Source: Saltatorellus ferox (GTDB lineage: Bacteria > Planctomycetota > UBA1135 > GCA-002686595). From it: a DNA stretch of 64,000 nucleotides. The notes under the pieces were generated by a model. The model saw nothing but the letters and a program-made list of their open reading frames with translations. It was not told the DNA's origin and searched no databases. This document shows, in pieces, positions 55,595-64,000 of this stretch; within the stretch, counting starts at the first letter, position 1, and every line of letters begins with the position of its first letter. The position numbers were made by a program, and so were the translations under genes. The stretch lies in the NCBI GenBank assembly GCA_007751475.1, contig CP036434.1, forward strand, positions 5,647,524 to 5,711,523. The letters run 5' to 3'.

Positions 55595-58500
55595 ATGAAA
55601 TCGAAGCTCTTCGCCCTCCTCACCGTTGCCGCACTCGGCGTGCTCGCTCTCTGGTACATCACCCGCGCGCCAGGAGCTGAGCCTAGAGCCGATCCTGGAG
55701 TCGCCGGAGAGGGATCGCCCAACGCGGGCGCTGCGAAGGACGACGAGCAGCCAGAGGTGGCAGAGCTATCGGCTCCGGTCGCACCCGAGGGGCCCTCGCG
55801 CGAGTCGATCGCTGAGGTCGAGGCGCTCGCCGAAACGGACGGGGCTGAAGCGGCCCTTCCCACGTGGGACGTCGAAGACACCCTTTGGATCGAGGCCACC
55901 GTGGTGCTCCCCGAGGGAACGCCGAACGACGAGCAGGCTTTCGTGCTCGCCGCCTCCGAGCCGATGCAGCGGGCCCTGGCCCTCGGAGACGCGGGCCCCT
56001 TCGCCGCGCTGCGCGACGGTCGCGAGCCCCGGCGCATCCCCGGCGTGCTCGCCGCGGCCCAGGTCGGCGAGGAGGGAACGGTCCGCCTCGCGCTTCCGCC
56101 CGGCACCGGGGAAGCGTGGATCTCGGTCGGAGGCTCCTACCTCTACTCGCTGGAGCCCTATCACCTCGTGGACGTGAACAGCGCGAACCCGCTCACGCTG
56201 CGCCCGGCACTCGGCGCGCGGATCACCGGCGCCGTGCTGACCCAGGACGGCCGCACCGGCGCGGAAGGCGTCACGGTGTCCCTCGACTGGTCGCTCAACT
56301 CGCGGCTGCAGCTGGGCTCCCCCAACGCCGGCTCGCTCGGGCGCTCCACGGAGTCGAAGGAGCAGGGGCGGTTCGACCTCTTTGCACTACCGACCGGCCG
56401 CCCCCTGGCGATCCAGACGCGCAGCGACACCTTCGCCAGGTCCTTCAGCGACGACCTGCAGCTCACCCCAGGGGAGAGCCGCAGCGTGACCCTCACGCTC
56501 GCGACGGGAGGCACGGTCCATGGACGCGTCGTCAACGAAAAGGGAGAGCCCGTGCCGGGCACCACCGTGACGGCGCTGGGCCGCGAGTTCTTCGGCAACC
56601 CGACCGAAGACCTTCGCGAGGCGGAGACCGGGGAGGACGGCCGCTTCGAGCTGGCCGGGGTGACCCCGGGGAAAGTGTGGGTCAGGGCCGAGCACGACGA
56701 CTACCAGGGGAAGCTCGGCAAGCCCTTCGACCTCGGCGCAAGCGAGCGCTTCCACGCCGAAGACATCGTCCTCGACCGCGGGCTCGTGCTCTCGGGGAAG
56801 GTCGCCTTCCCGGACGGCCGCCCGGTGAGCGGCGCCATGGTGAAGGCTGACCCTGACCTCGGCGAGAACGCGGCCGGGTCTCCCGTGGACCCGCGCTCGT
56901 TCGCGGGAGCGGGAAACGACGCCCGCACCGACGAAACCGGTGCCTTCGAGATCGCGGGACTCGGCGAAGGACCCTGGGCGGTCACGGTGGAGTACGACGC
57001 CAAGGAAGGGGCCCAGCCGGAAGAGCCGGGTCGCTGGACGGCGTTCCAGTCCCTCGTTCACGCTCCGGCGGCGAACCTCGAATTCACGCTCAACCCTCCC
57101 GTCCGCTTCAGGGGCTCCGTGCTGAACAGCGCCGGCGAGCCGCTCACGTCCTTCGAGGTGAAGGGTGAGCGCTCAGGCAGCCAGTGGTACATGCCGCCCA
57201 GCGAAACCCGCACCCGGACGTTCGAACCAGAGGACGGGCGCTTCGTCTTCGCCGACCTCAGGTCCGGCGACTGGACGTTCACGGTCGAGGCCGAGGGCAT
57301 GGCGCGGTCCGAGAAGGCCAGGGTCACCCTTCCGTCGACGGAAGAGTCCACGTTCACGCTCTTCGCCCCCATTCGTCTCGCCGGAAGGGTCGTGGATCCC
57401 AACGGACTCCCGGTGCCCGGCGCCGAGATCGCCAAGGAACTCGAGGGCCAGGAGAGCATCCAGGCCATGCAGGGCCTCGGGGACTGGCCCAGCACCCACT
57501 CCGACGGGGAGGGCCTCTTCGCGCTGGAGAACATCGCACCGGGCGCCGGCTCCATCGTCGCCAAGAAGGACGGCTGGGCCGCCAGCGAAGGCCACGCCTA
57601 TGAGCTGGCCGAGGGCGAGGCCCGGGAGGAGATCGTCCTGGTGATGCGCCGCGGCGGGACCATCTCGGGGGAGGTCTTTGGCGCGGACGGTGAGCCCGCG
57701 GCCGGCTGCGTTCTGATCCTGCAGATGCCCACGCTGGAGGAACGCCGCTTCGCCAACGCCGACGGGAACGGGCGGTTCGAGGAAGCTGGCCTCACGCCCG
57801 GCACCTGGCAGGTGCAGGCATTCCCCGGCATCCAGTCCCTGCAGCCCGAGGACGGCGGCGCGCTGGATCAGACCGCGCTCATGATGGCGCTCAAGATGAC
57901 CACGGTGAAGCTCGAGGACGAGGCCAAGGAGCACGTGGTGCTCGGGTCGCCGCCCGCTCTTCCCGTGCGCGTTCACGGCACCGTCTCGCTGGCGGGCGAA
58001 CCCGTCGGGGACCTGATCATCAGCTTCATGACGGCCGAGGGCGGCGGATTGGAAGGCCTGAAGATCGGAAAGACCGCGAAGGACGGAAGCTATGAACTCG
58101 TCCTCGACGAGCCCGGCGACTACCTGATGACCGTTCAATCCCCGGGCGCGGCGGGCATGCAGAACAGCGTGGAGTTCAGGCGCCGAATTCCGGAGGCGGA
58201 AAGCCATGAGCTCGACGTCTCGATGCCCATGGGACGCATCGCAGGGCGAGTGATCGGCCCGGACGGCGCGCCGTCGGCGAACACGCGAGTGACCCTCTCG
58301 ATGCAGTCCGGCCAGGTCTTCGGCACGGTCATGGGTGGCCAGTACAACGAAACGCGCACCGACAAGGACGGCCGGTACGAGATCCTCTTCGTGCGCCCCG
58401 GCGCCTACGCAGTCGCCGCTGGAGGCTCGTACCTGGGCGGCCTGCTCGGCGACCAGTCCAGCCCGGGACGCGAGGTAAAAACGCTCACCGTTTCCGAGGA

Positions 58501-59080
58501 CAGCTCGGCCACCCTCGACTTCGAGCTGGAGGCTCCCGGTGAACTCCACGGGGTCGTCCGCGACGCGGCAGGCAAGCCGGCGGCGGAAGCCTCCATCTTC
58601 CTGCGCGACGAAAACGGCCGCCTCCTGGAGCTGTTCTCCTTCCAGGCCACCAACGCGAGCGGAGCGTTCGAGTACGACGGCCTCGCCCCCGGCGAGTACA
58701 CCCTCACCGCGCGGGCCGAAGGCATGGCCTCCACCACCGACACGCCGCTCCGCATCCGATCCGGAGAGGTCACCGAGACCTCCATCACCGTGGACACCGG
58801 CACGATGCTCCTCGTGTCTCTCCAGGACAAGACAGGCGCCGACATCCGCTCCCGGGTGAGCGTGCGGGATGAGCACGATCACGAGGTCAACGGCATGCTG
58901 AGCCTGAACGAACTCATGGCGCGCATCTCCGGCGGCGTCGACGGCAAGGAGCAGCGCGTCGGCCCGCTCCCACCGGGTACCTACGAGGTCAGCTGCGTCG
59001 CCGAGGACGGCCGCACGGCCACCCGCAGGGTCCGCCTCACCGGGAAGCCAGAGAAGAAGCTGAGGCTGCGCCTGGAGTGA
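55595..59080 (+). CDS. Giant membrane-anchored carboxypeptidase-regulatory-repeat protein
   Basis: 1161 aa. The N-terminal helix (KLFALLTVAALGVLALWYIT) anchors it, and an Ala/Glu-rich linker follows. At least nine Ig-like carboxypeptidase D regulatory units are visible, each of the form h-x-G-x-V-x-x-x-x-G-x-P-h. Examples are TVHGRVVNEKGEPVPGTTVT, LSGKVAFPDGRPVSGAMV, LAGRVVDPNGLPVPGAEI, ISGEVFGADGEPAAGCVLIL, IAGRVIGPDGAPSANTRV and LHGVVRDAAGKPAAEASIFL. No catalytic or sorting domain is present. It is likely a rod-like envelope protein. It resembles the extracytoplasmic part of the convergent sigma-factor fusion next door. Confidence 0.8.
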   Translation: MKSKLFALLTVAALGVLALWYITRAPGAEPRADPGVAGEGSPNAGAAKDDEQPEVAELSAPVAPEGPSRESIAEVEALAETDGAEAALPTWDVEDTLWIEATVVLPEGTPNDEQAFVLAASEPMQRALALGDAGPFAALRDGREPRRIPGVLAAAQVGEEGTVRLALPPGTGEAWISVGGSYLYSLEPYHLVDVNSANPLTLRPALGARITGAVLTQDGRTGAEGVTVSLDWSLNSRLQLGSPNAGSLGRSTESKEQGRFDLFALPTGRPLAIQTRSDTFARSFSDDLQLTPGESRSVTLTLATGGTVHGRVVNEKGEPVPGTTVTALGREFFGNPTEDLREAETGEDGRFELAGVTPGKVWVRAEHDDYQGKLGKPFDLGASERFHAEDIVLDRGLVLSGKVAFPDGRPVSGAMVKADPDLGENAAGSPVDPRSFAGAGNDARTDETGAFEIAGLGEGPWAVTVEYDAKEGAQPEEPGRWTAFQSLVHAPAANLEFTLNPPVRFRGSVLNSAGEPLTSFEVKGERSGSQWYMPPSETRTRTFEPEDGRFVFADLRSGDWTFTVEAEGMARSEKARVTLPSTEESTFTLFAPIRLAGRVVDPNGLPVPGAEIAKELEGQESIQAMQGLGDWPSTHSDGEGLFALENIAPGAGSIVAKKDGWAASEGHAYELAEGEAREEIVLVMRRGGTISGEVFGADGEPAAGCVLILQMPTLEERRFANADGNGRFEEAGLTPGTWQVQAFPGIQSLQPEDGGALDQTALMMALKMTTVKLEDEAKEHVVLGSPPALPVRVHGTVSLAGEPVGDLIISFMTAEGGGLEGLKIGKTAKDGSYELVLDEPGDYLMTVQSPGAAGMQNSVEFRRRIPEAESHELDVSMPMGRIAGRVIGPDGAPSANTRVTLSMQSGQVFGTVMGGQYNETRTDKDGRYEILFVRPGAYAVAAGGSYLGGLLGDQSSPGREVKTLTVSEDSSATLDFELEAPGELHGVVRDAAGKPAAEASIFLRDENGRLLELFSFQATNASGAFEYDGLAPGEYTLTARAEGMASTTDTPLRIRSGEVTETSITVDTGTMLLVSLQDKTGADIRSRVSVRDEHDHEVNGMLSLNELMARISGGVDGKEQRVGPLPPGTYEVSCVAEDGRTATRRVRLTGKPEKKLRLRLE

Positions 59081-59348
59081 TCTGGCCTTCTCTCTTCCGG
59101 AGAGCCGGCCCGAAGGGGAAGTGTCCGCGGCCGACATGGACCTTGGAGCGTGTTGCGCCTTGACGAAACCGCGTAGCACGTTTCCCGAATCGCCTTGTCT
59201 TGCGATCCGGGCAACGCACGACTCGAATCCGTCAATGCGTAATACGCTCCTTGGCGTCCGTTCGGCGCGAGCCGCAAAGCGTCTGGTCGCAGCATTCAGT
59301 GACTCGAGGCTGAACGAATGCCATGCATGCTTCTAGCACTTTCGGGGC

Positions 59349-62300
59349 TCAGATATCTACCTCAAGCAGGAGCGGCTTGCCCGGGATCAGGTCCACCCGA
59401 CGCGAGGCCCGAGACTCCCCTGCCTGGAGCTCGACCGGAGTACCGACGCGAAGCTCGTAGGTTCCCGCCGGAGCATGATCCAGGCGGAAGTCCCCGCGCG
59501 CGCCGACGTCGACGATCGTCACCATCGACTCGCGCCACGCGTCCATCGGAACGAGACGACCGTCGTCCATGGCGAGGGCCACAGCGAGCCCCGCGCCTTG
59601 ATAGTCGCCCCTGACCACGCCGCTGAGCGACACGCGGGCGCGCATGCGTAGGCGGACCCTGTGATCGCCGGGCTGGATGGAAACGAGGCCCGTCCCCATC
59701 TGCGCGAACATGGTGCCATCCGCCGCCTTGGCCTGGGCGCCGATCCAGTAGAGGCCAGGGTCGAGTTCCAGTCGCTTCAGAGGCTCCTTGGACGGGGTCA
59801 GAGAGAAGAAGGAAGACCCATTGCCACCACCGCCATACCAGAGCCCCTGCATATCCGCAGGCCAGCCGAAAGGTTCGTCCAGCGTCTGGTTGTCGAGAAG
59901 TAGAGGCGCGCCCTTCACCTCTGCGCTTCCTGATCCGTACCTGCCCACGAGCGTGACGTAGGTGTCCATAGGAACGCCGCCTGTGTCGACGAAGACCTCG
60001 ACGCGGGCTGGCGGCGGACCTTCCATGCGAAGCTGGAGGCCCTGCGTGCCCGCCCGCACGCCTTTCGCTACGACCCTCGCGTATCCCTGGCACTTGGCGA
60101 CGATGTTGAAGTGGCCATCGGGCATGCCCGCGAGACAAAACTGGCCGTCCTTGCTGGCGCTCACGCTGGGCCTGAAGCCCGTCAGCATGTGGCCGGCGAC
60201 AAGATCGCCATCGACAGGCTGAGCCTCGACGCTGCCCTTGAGCGGTGCTCCCTCCGGGTCGAGCAGGCGCCCGCTGATCTCCAAGGTATTCGCGAGAGTG
60301 AGAACCACCGTCTCGCCCGGCGGCTGGTCGAGGTTCACGCGCAGGGTGGCCGCCCGGGGTGACTCTCCTTCGGGCCATCGAAACATGTGCGTTCCTGTGT
60401 CGCTAGCCGTGAGGATCGCTGGCCCAAGAGCCCTTGAGCTCACCAGACGTATCTCGCAGCACCCTTCTTCGTCTGCCTCACCTTTGAAGAACAGGCCCTG
60501 TGACTTCCATGGTACGTAGTTCGCAGAGATCAACCGTACCGATGCCCCAGGGAATGGGTTGCCGCTCGAGTCGAGCACCAGGCATCGCAGGGAACCAAGA
60601 GCCTCGAGTTTGAGACTGAGCTTTCGCTCCCTATCCGGTGAGACCATGATCGGAGACCCAGCGCCGCCGCAGGGTTCGGGCAAAAGAGAGCCCTCCAGCT
60701 CGCGCTCCACGGTGACGAGTATCCCGTCCGCGAACAGCCGCATGCGCAGGTTGAGGTCGGCCCACGCTCCCCGGAACCAGGCGACTCCGTCGGCGCCGGT
60801 CGTGCCGTCGGCTATCACCTGGAAGCTCCCCCAATCTGCGTGCGGTCGTTTGACGCCGTACGCCTCGGCCGGCGCCCCCTCTAGAACGATCCGAACGCCA
60901 GCGACGGGCTCGCCGTCTCGGCCGTGGAGGTGAATGCCCAGCGCTCCCGTCCGGCACATGACCACCTTCGCTGGCAGCCACTCTCCTGCCTCGTTCTTGG
61001 CCGATGCCTTGGAAGAAAGCGTCGTCCAGCCAGGCAGCTCCGCCAGCACGTAACCATGGGTGGTGCAGTGCGGGAATCGGAACCGCCCCGCGTCATCGGA
61101 CGTGGTCTCGGGCGGGGAGTCGCTGCCGTCCTGGAGGGTGAGCCTCGCGCCGGGGATCGGAGTTCCGGAACGATCCACCACCTCGCCGTCGAGGGCGCTG
61201 AAGGCCAGACGGTATAGATCGATCGCAGGCGGCTGGGGCTGCCCGACCTTCCACTGGACCTCCTCCCCTGCTCCGGCGAACTCGTAGTCCCCGGGCACCG
61301 TGACGTTCATCAAGACGTGCTCGCGCTTGACGGCGTACTCCAGGCGGAAGGCACCGGAGTCGTCGGTCGTCGCCGTAGGAATCGCCTCCTCGCCGAGTCC
61401 CAGCATGCCGAAGGAGTGCATCGCCACGTGGACGTTCACCGCTGGTACAGCCTTCGCTCGATCACCCCCCACGGGCACGTTCCAAACGCGCCCTGTGGCG
61501 ACGAGAAGTCCCTCGGGGGGGCCTGCCGCAGTGAAGACCGCCTCAGCGGGGCTGGCAGCGATCCGCGTCACGACGGGGTCACGATCCGACTCCTGCGGGG
61601 GAGCGACCTCGCTGAGCCAAGGCTCTCCCTCCGTGACGGCCACCGTCGCGATCTCAACTGCAGCCTCCGGGATCTCGGCTTCCTGAGGCGCGACCGCCAC
61701 CAGCCAAGCTGTCCCGATCCCGATCGCCACGAGGGCCAAGACCACCACGGCGAGAATCTTGTGAGTGGTCATCAGCGCACCGAAGGAAGCCAGCGACCCG
61801 AGGCCCGCCCCACCCCGCGCCACCTGGGGAGCCATGGAAGGAATGGTGAGCGCACTCAGCCAGGCCTCGCGCCCGCCCGAGTCATCAGGTCCGTGAGAGT
61901 TTTCGTCAGAGTTCCCTTCAGACATCCGCGCCCGCAGAGCCGCGAGCGCCCGCTTCTGGCGCGTCTTGACGGCCTCGACCGACACCCCGAGCCGCCGGGC
62001 AATGGCCCGCGGCGGAAGCCCATCCCAGAATCGCAGGCACACCACCTCGCACTGCGCCGGCGGCAACTCGCGCACGAGCTCCAGGAGCTGCGCCGCGGCC
62101 TCGAGCTGCATCAGCCGCTCTTCCGGCGCTGGGACGCTCTCCGTACGAGCGCCAAGACGCTCCCGCTCACGGCGCCGCCCCTCGGACCGCTGCCGCGCCC
62201 AAAGGATCCGCCGCCCAGCCCCCGCAAACCAAGGCAGCCAGGAGACCGGCGCCATTTCCGCACCACGATCCGCCTGCTCTTGCGCAGCGAGCCAGACCTC

Positions 62301-62405
62301 CTGCGCCACGTCGTCAGCATCGGCGTCTCCCCGGCACATGGCGCGAGCGATCCGCTGAATCGCAGGCACATGCTGCGAAATGTCGTTCAAGGGCGATTGG
62401 GTCAT
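59349..62405 (-). CDS. ECF-like sigma factor fused to a membrane-anchored carboxypeptidase-regulatory region
   Basis: 1018 aa from ATG 62405. Residues 1-160 are a sigma-70 factor: region 2 (IQRIARAMCRGDADADDVAQ, then EVWLAAQEQA) and region 4 with an HTH (LPPAQCEVVCLRFWDGLPPR, then AIARRLGVSVEAVKTRQKRA). A linker leads to one transmembrane helix at about 217-239 (ILAVVVLALVAIGIGTAWLV). The remaining 780 residues carry Ig-like regulatory units (LDGEVVDRSGTPIPGARLTL, LEISGRLLDPEGAPLKGSVE, then GDFRLDHAPAGTYELRVG). The sigma part would be cytoplasmic and the long part outside. This suggests a one-protein signal path, perhaps released by proteolysis; that step is inference. A partial related gene lies 160 bases upstream. 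Confidence 0.85.
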   Translation of the reverse strand: MTQSPLNDISQHVPAIQRIARAMCRGDADADDVAQEVWLAAQEQADRGAEMAPVSWLPWFAGAGRRILWARQRSEGRRRERERLGARTESVPAPEERLMQLEAAAQLLELVRELPPAQCEVVCLRFWDGLPPRAIARRLGVSVEAVKTRQKRALAALRARMSEGNSDENSHGPDDSGGREAWLSALTIPSMAPQVARGGAGLGSLASFGALMTTHKILAVVVLALVAIGIGTAWLVAVAPQEAEIPEAAVEIATVAVTEGEPWLSEVAPPQESDRDPVVTRIAASPAEAVFTAAGPPEGLLVATGRVWNVPVGGDRAKAVPAVNVHVAMHSFGMLGLGEEAIPTATTDDSGAFRLEYAVKREHVLMNVTVPGDYEFAGAGEEVQWKVGQPQPPAIDLYRLAFSALDGEVVDRSGTPIPGARLTLQDGSDSPPETTSDDAGRFRFPHCTTHGYVLAELPGWTTLSSKASAKNEAGEWLPAKVVMCRTGALGIHLHGRDGEPVAGVRIVLEGAPAEAYGVKRPHADWGSFQVIADGTTGADGVAWFRGAWADLNLRMRLFADGILVTVERELEGSLLPEPCGGAGSPIMVSPDRERKLSLKLEALGSLRCLVLDSSGNPFPGASVRLISANYVPWKSQGLFFKGEADEEGCCEIRLVSSRALGPAILTASDTGTHMFRWPEGESPRAATLRVNLDQPPGETVVLTLANTLEISGRLLDPEGAPLKGSVEAQPVDGDLVAGHMLTGFRPSVSASKDGQFCLAGMPDGHFNIVAKCQGYARVVAKGVRAGTQGLQLRMEGPPPARVEVFVDTGGVPMDTYVTLVGRYGSGSAEVKGAPLLLDNQTLDEPFGWPADMQGLWYGGGGNGSSFFSLTPSKEPLKRLELDPGLYWIGAQAKAADGTMFAQMGTGLVSIQPGDHRVRLRMRARVSLSGVVRGDYQGAGLAVALAMDDGRLVPMDAWRESMVTIVDVGARGDFRLDHAPAGTYELRVGTPVELQAGESRASRRVDLIPGKPLLLEVDI

Positions 62406-62565
62406 GGGCGGGCCTCCACGACCAGTGTCCGCCAAACCCATTCAGGGGTCATCTTTTTGCGCAATCGACGCCATCCGAGCTTCCAGGGCGCGGACTCAGG
62501 CCCCTCGGCCTTGAGTAGCGGAATCAGCGACGAGTCGGTACCGCGAGTGGTGTTCGAGGGATCGA

Positions 62566-64000
62566 TCACTCTCGTTCAAGCACGATATCGAGCGCGGGCA
62601 AAGTGGTAGACAGTTCGAACTGAACCCGGTGCGTCTTGGCGCCCGTCGCAAACACCTCCACAGGATAGGTGCCTCGGGCGAGCGGGTCGAGGCGCAGGTG
62701 GCCGGCCTCGAACCCGAAGCTCTCTCCCCAGTCCGCGCTCCCGACGAGTTGCACCCAGCCGCTCGAAACAGGCGTGCCGTCCTCCCACATCACGCGGACC
62801 TCGAGGGCCAGCGCATGATCGCGCCAGCCGGGTCGCAGGTCGGCGTGGCTCTCCCCCATCTCCAGGGTCACGGGAACAGTGACCAGAGGCTGGCGAAGAC
62901 GATCGACGAGCTGCACGCGGACGTCACGACCCGGCAACAGGCAACCGATCAAGAGGTCGCCGTCCCTCGGAAACGGGAACGATGCGTCGCCTGGCGCGCC
63001 CGGCTTCGCATGACTCCAGCCGCCGCCGAGGAAGCCCGCGCTCTGGAGCCTTTGGTGAATGCTCAACGAGTAGGGCTGACCCTTTCGCTCTTCATCCAGG
63101 TACGCCGTCTCGAAGGGCGTGTCGTCCCATTCCAGGAGGACGAGCGGCTGCGCGGGCCCCCTCGGGAGCGAAGGCAGCGACACCCGAAGCGTCGTGCCGG
63201 GTTGCATTTCCACCAGAACTTCCTGGCCCAGCAAACCCGGGGAGAGCGGCACCGACGCGGCGCGGTAGCCGATCGCGAAGACCTCGAGAGCCCCGTCGGG
63301 ATCCATGCGCACCGTGGCGCGGCCGTCGGCTCCTGTGGAGACATGGGCCCCTCCAGCGCGGATCGCAGCCCGAATCGGCTTCTGCTCGGATCCGTCGGAA
63401 GCCGCTTCCCGAACGAGCACTTGGAACTCGGGATGCCGCTGCACCCGAATCGTCCCGAGGTCGAGGAAGAGGTCCTGTCCTTCTAGAACCACGAGGTGCG
63501 AGAACTCCGGGGCACCGGATTCAAGAGACAGCTCGATCTGATGGGCTCTCGCCAGCGACCCGAATGGCTCCAGGTCGAGGAGCTCCAGGTCTTCCGGCCG
63601 GATGAGCGCCGGGATGGCGAACTCACCGCTGGGCGTGAGCGGCTCCCACCGCATTCCATCGAGCGTGGTCCCCCGGGCGTCCTCACGCATGAAGTGCATC
63701 AACCCGGTGACCGGCGAGCCATCGTCGCTCCATTCTAACCGACCTGTGACGGCGGGAAGCTCGGCCAGATCCATCGTGATCTCCGCCACGTCGCTCGCCC
63801 ATTCCACCGAGTCACCGCCGGTTATCTCTCCATTCAGGGACCGCAGGACGAACCTCGACGGCAGCCTCAGACAGATCGTCTCCTTGGCCCAGAAGAGCTC
63901 CATCCGGAAGTGCCCGTTCTCGTCGGCCTCCGGCATCGGGCGGTCCTCGATCCCGAGCCAGCGCTCCAGCTTCTCCTCGCCGGACTCGTGACTCTTGAGC
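62566..64000 (-). CDS. Carboxypeptidase-regulatory-like protein, 5' end outside the window
   Basis: At least 478 codons are open to the right edge; the start is not in the window, and the internal ATG at 63936 is not a likely start because coding pattern continues upstream of it (HESGEEKLERWLGIEDRP). The visible part is beta-rich with regulatory-like units (PAVTGRLEWSDDGSPVTGLM, STGADGRATVRMDPDGALEV, LRLDPLARGTYPVEVFATGA) and ends DIVLERE. It is transcribed in the same direction as the sigma-factor fusion and may itself begin with a sigma or anchor region. That cannot be seen here. Confidence 0.65.
   Translation of the reverse strand, partial: LKSHESGEEKLERWLGIEDRPMPEADENGHFRMELFWAKETICLRLPSRFVLRSLNGEITGGDSVEWASDVAEITMDLAELPAVTGRLEWSDDGSPVTGLMHFMREDARGTTLDGMRWEPLTPSGEFAIPALIRPEDLELLDLEPFGSLARAHQIELSLESGAPEFSHLVVLEGQDLFLDLGTIRVQRHPEFQVLVREAASDGSEQKPIRAAIRAGGAHVSTGADGRATVRMDPDGALEVFAIGYRAASVPLSPGLLGQEVLVEMQPGTTLRVSLPSLPRGPAQPLVLLEWDDTPFETAYLDEERKGQPYSLSIHQRLQSAGFLGGGWSHAKPGAPGDASFPFPRDGDLLIGCLLPGRDVRVQLVDRLRQPLVTVPVTLEMGESHADLRPGWRDHALALEVRVMWEDGTPVSSGWVQLVGSADWGESFGFEAGHLRLDPLARGTYPVEVFATGAKTHRVQFELSTTLPALDIVLERE

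Noticed and set aside
59081..59348. Terminator or small RNA between the convergent genes at 59080 and 59349
   Set aside because: Only a weak GGCC/CTCTC hairpin without a T-run is present, and no RNA family is recognised.

Overview
The window is a high-GC bacterial chromosome segment, most likely from a deep-branching member of the Planctomycetota. This rests on content, not on any search. There is an ECF sigma factor translationally coupled to a Ser/Thr kinase with TPRs, a second sigma factor fused to a membrane-anchored carboxypeptidase-regulatory-like region, and many large secreted beta-propeller and Ig-like proteins. A nickel superoxide dismutase and three secreted proteins sharing one C-terminal module add to the picture. 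The left edge probably carries the 3' end of tmRNA. The right edge cuts a CDS.

Layout. 0.1-4.1 kb: a coupled operon of NHL propeller, YtkA-like lipoprotein and di-haem peroxidase. 4.3-6.9 kb: a choice-of-anchor-B/LVIVD protein ending at a bidirectional terminator. 7.0-10.2 kb (minus): a pseudopilin operon. 10.4-14.9 kb (minus): rlmI-like methyltransferase, thiS, thiG, CPBP protease, gamma-carbonic anhydrase and larE. 15.1-17.3 kb: divergent sodN and prfC. 17.4-22.4 kb: two glucose/sorbosone-dehydrogenase-like paralogues around a PRC-barrel protein and a 3-methyladenine glycosylase. 22.6-26.3 kb (minus): a HEAT/TPR protein and a sigma-54 activator with a degenerate Walker B. 26.3-33.4 kb: the translation core nusA, infB, rbfA with convergent cysS. 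33.5-43.7 kb: a kinase/ATPase/TPR regulator and a run of exported proteins, the last one frameshifted.

43.8-48.1 kb is a scarred accessory region. It holds a WD40 lipoprotein gene whose 3' end overlaps a transposase remnant, a repeat that occurs three times and forms a 30-bp-arm hairpin, a secreted protein of unknown function, and a gene broken by several frameshifts. 48.1-54.0 kb: an FG-GAP protein divergent from the ECF sigma factor/kinase pair. 54.0-55.5 kb: a single-domain HUH (RAYT-like) transposase with a leaderless-type promoter, flanked by long, diverged, collinear inverted repeats. 55.6-64.0 kb: a giant carboxypeptidase-regulatory-repeat protein, the sigma-factor fusion, and a partial related protein.

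How the genes work together. Housekeeping genes (nusA-infB-rbfA, cysS, prfC, thiSG) sit among envelope proteins. The strongest candidates for undescribed biology are the shared C-terminal module ending in a W-x-RD-x-NP-x-(T)SN signature, the sigma factor tethered to an extracytoplasmic Ig-like region, the exported-looking Ni-SOD with a His-rich tail, the terminator-like attenuator directly before nusA, and the RAYT element with long inverted repeats.
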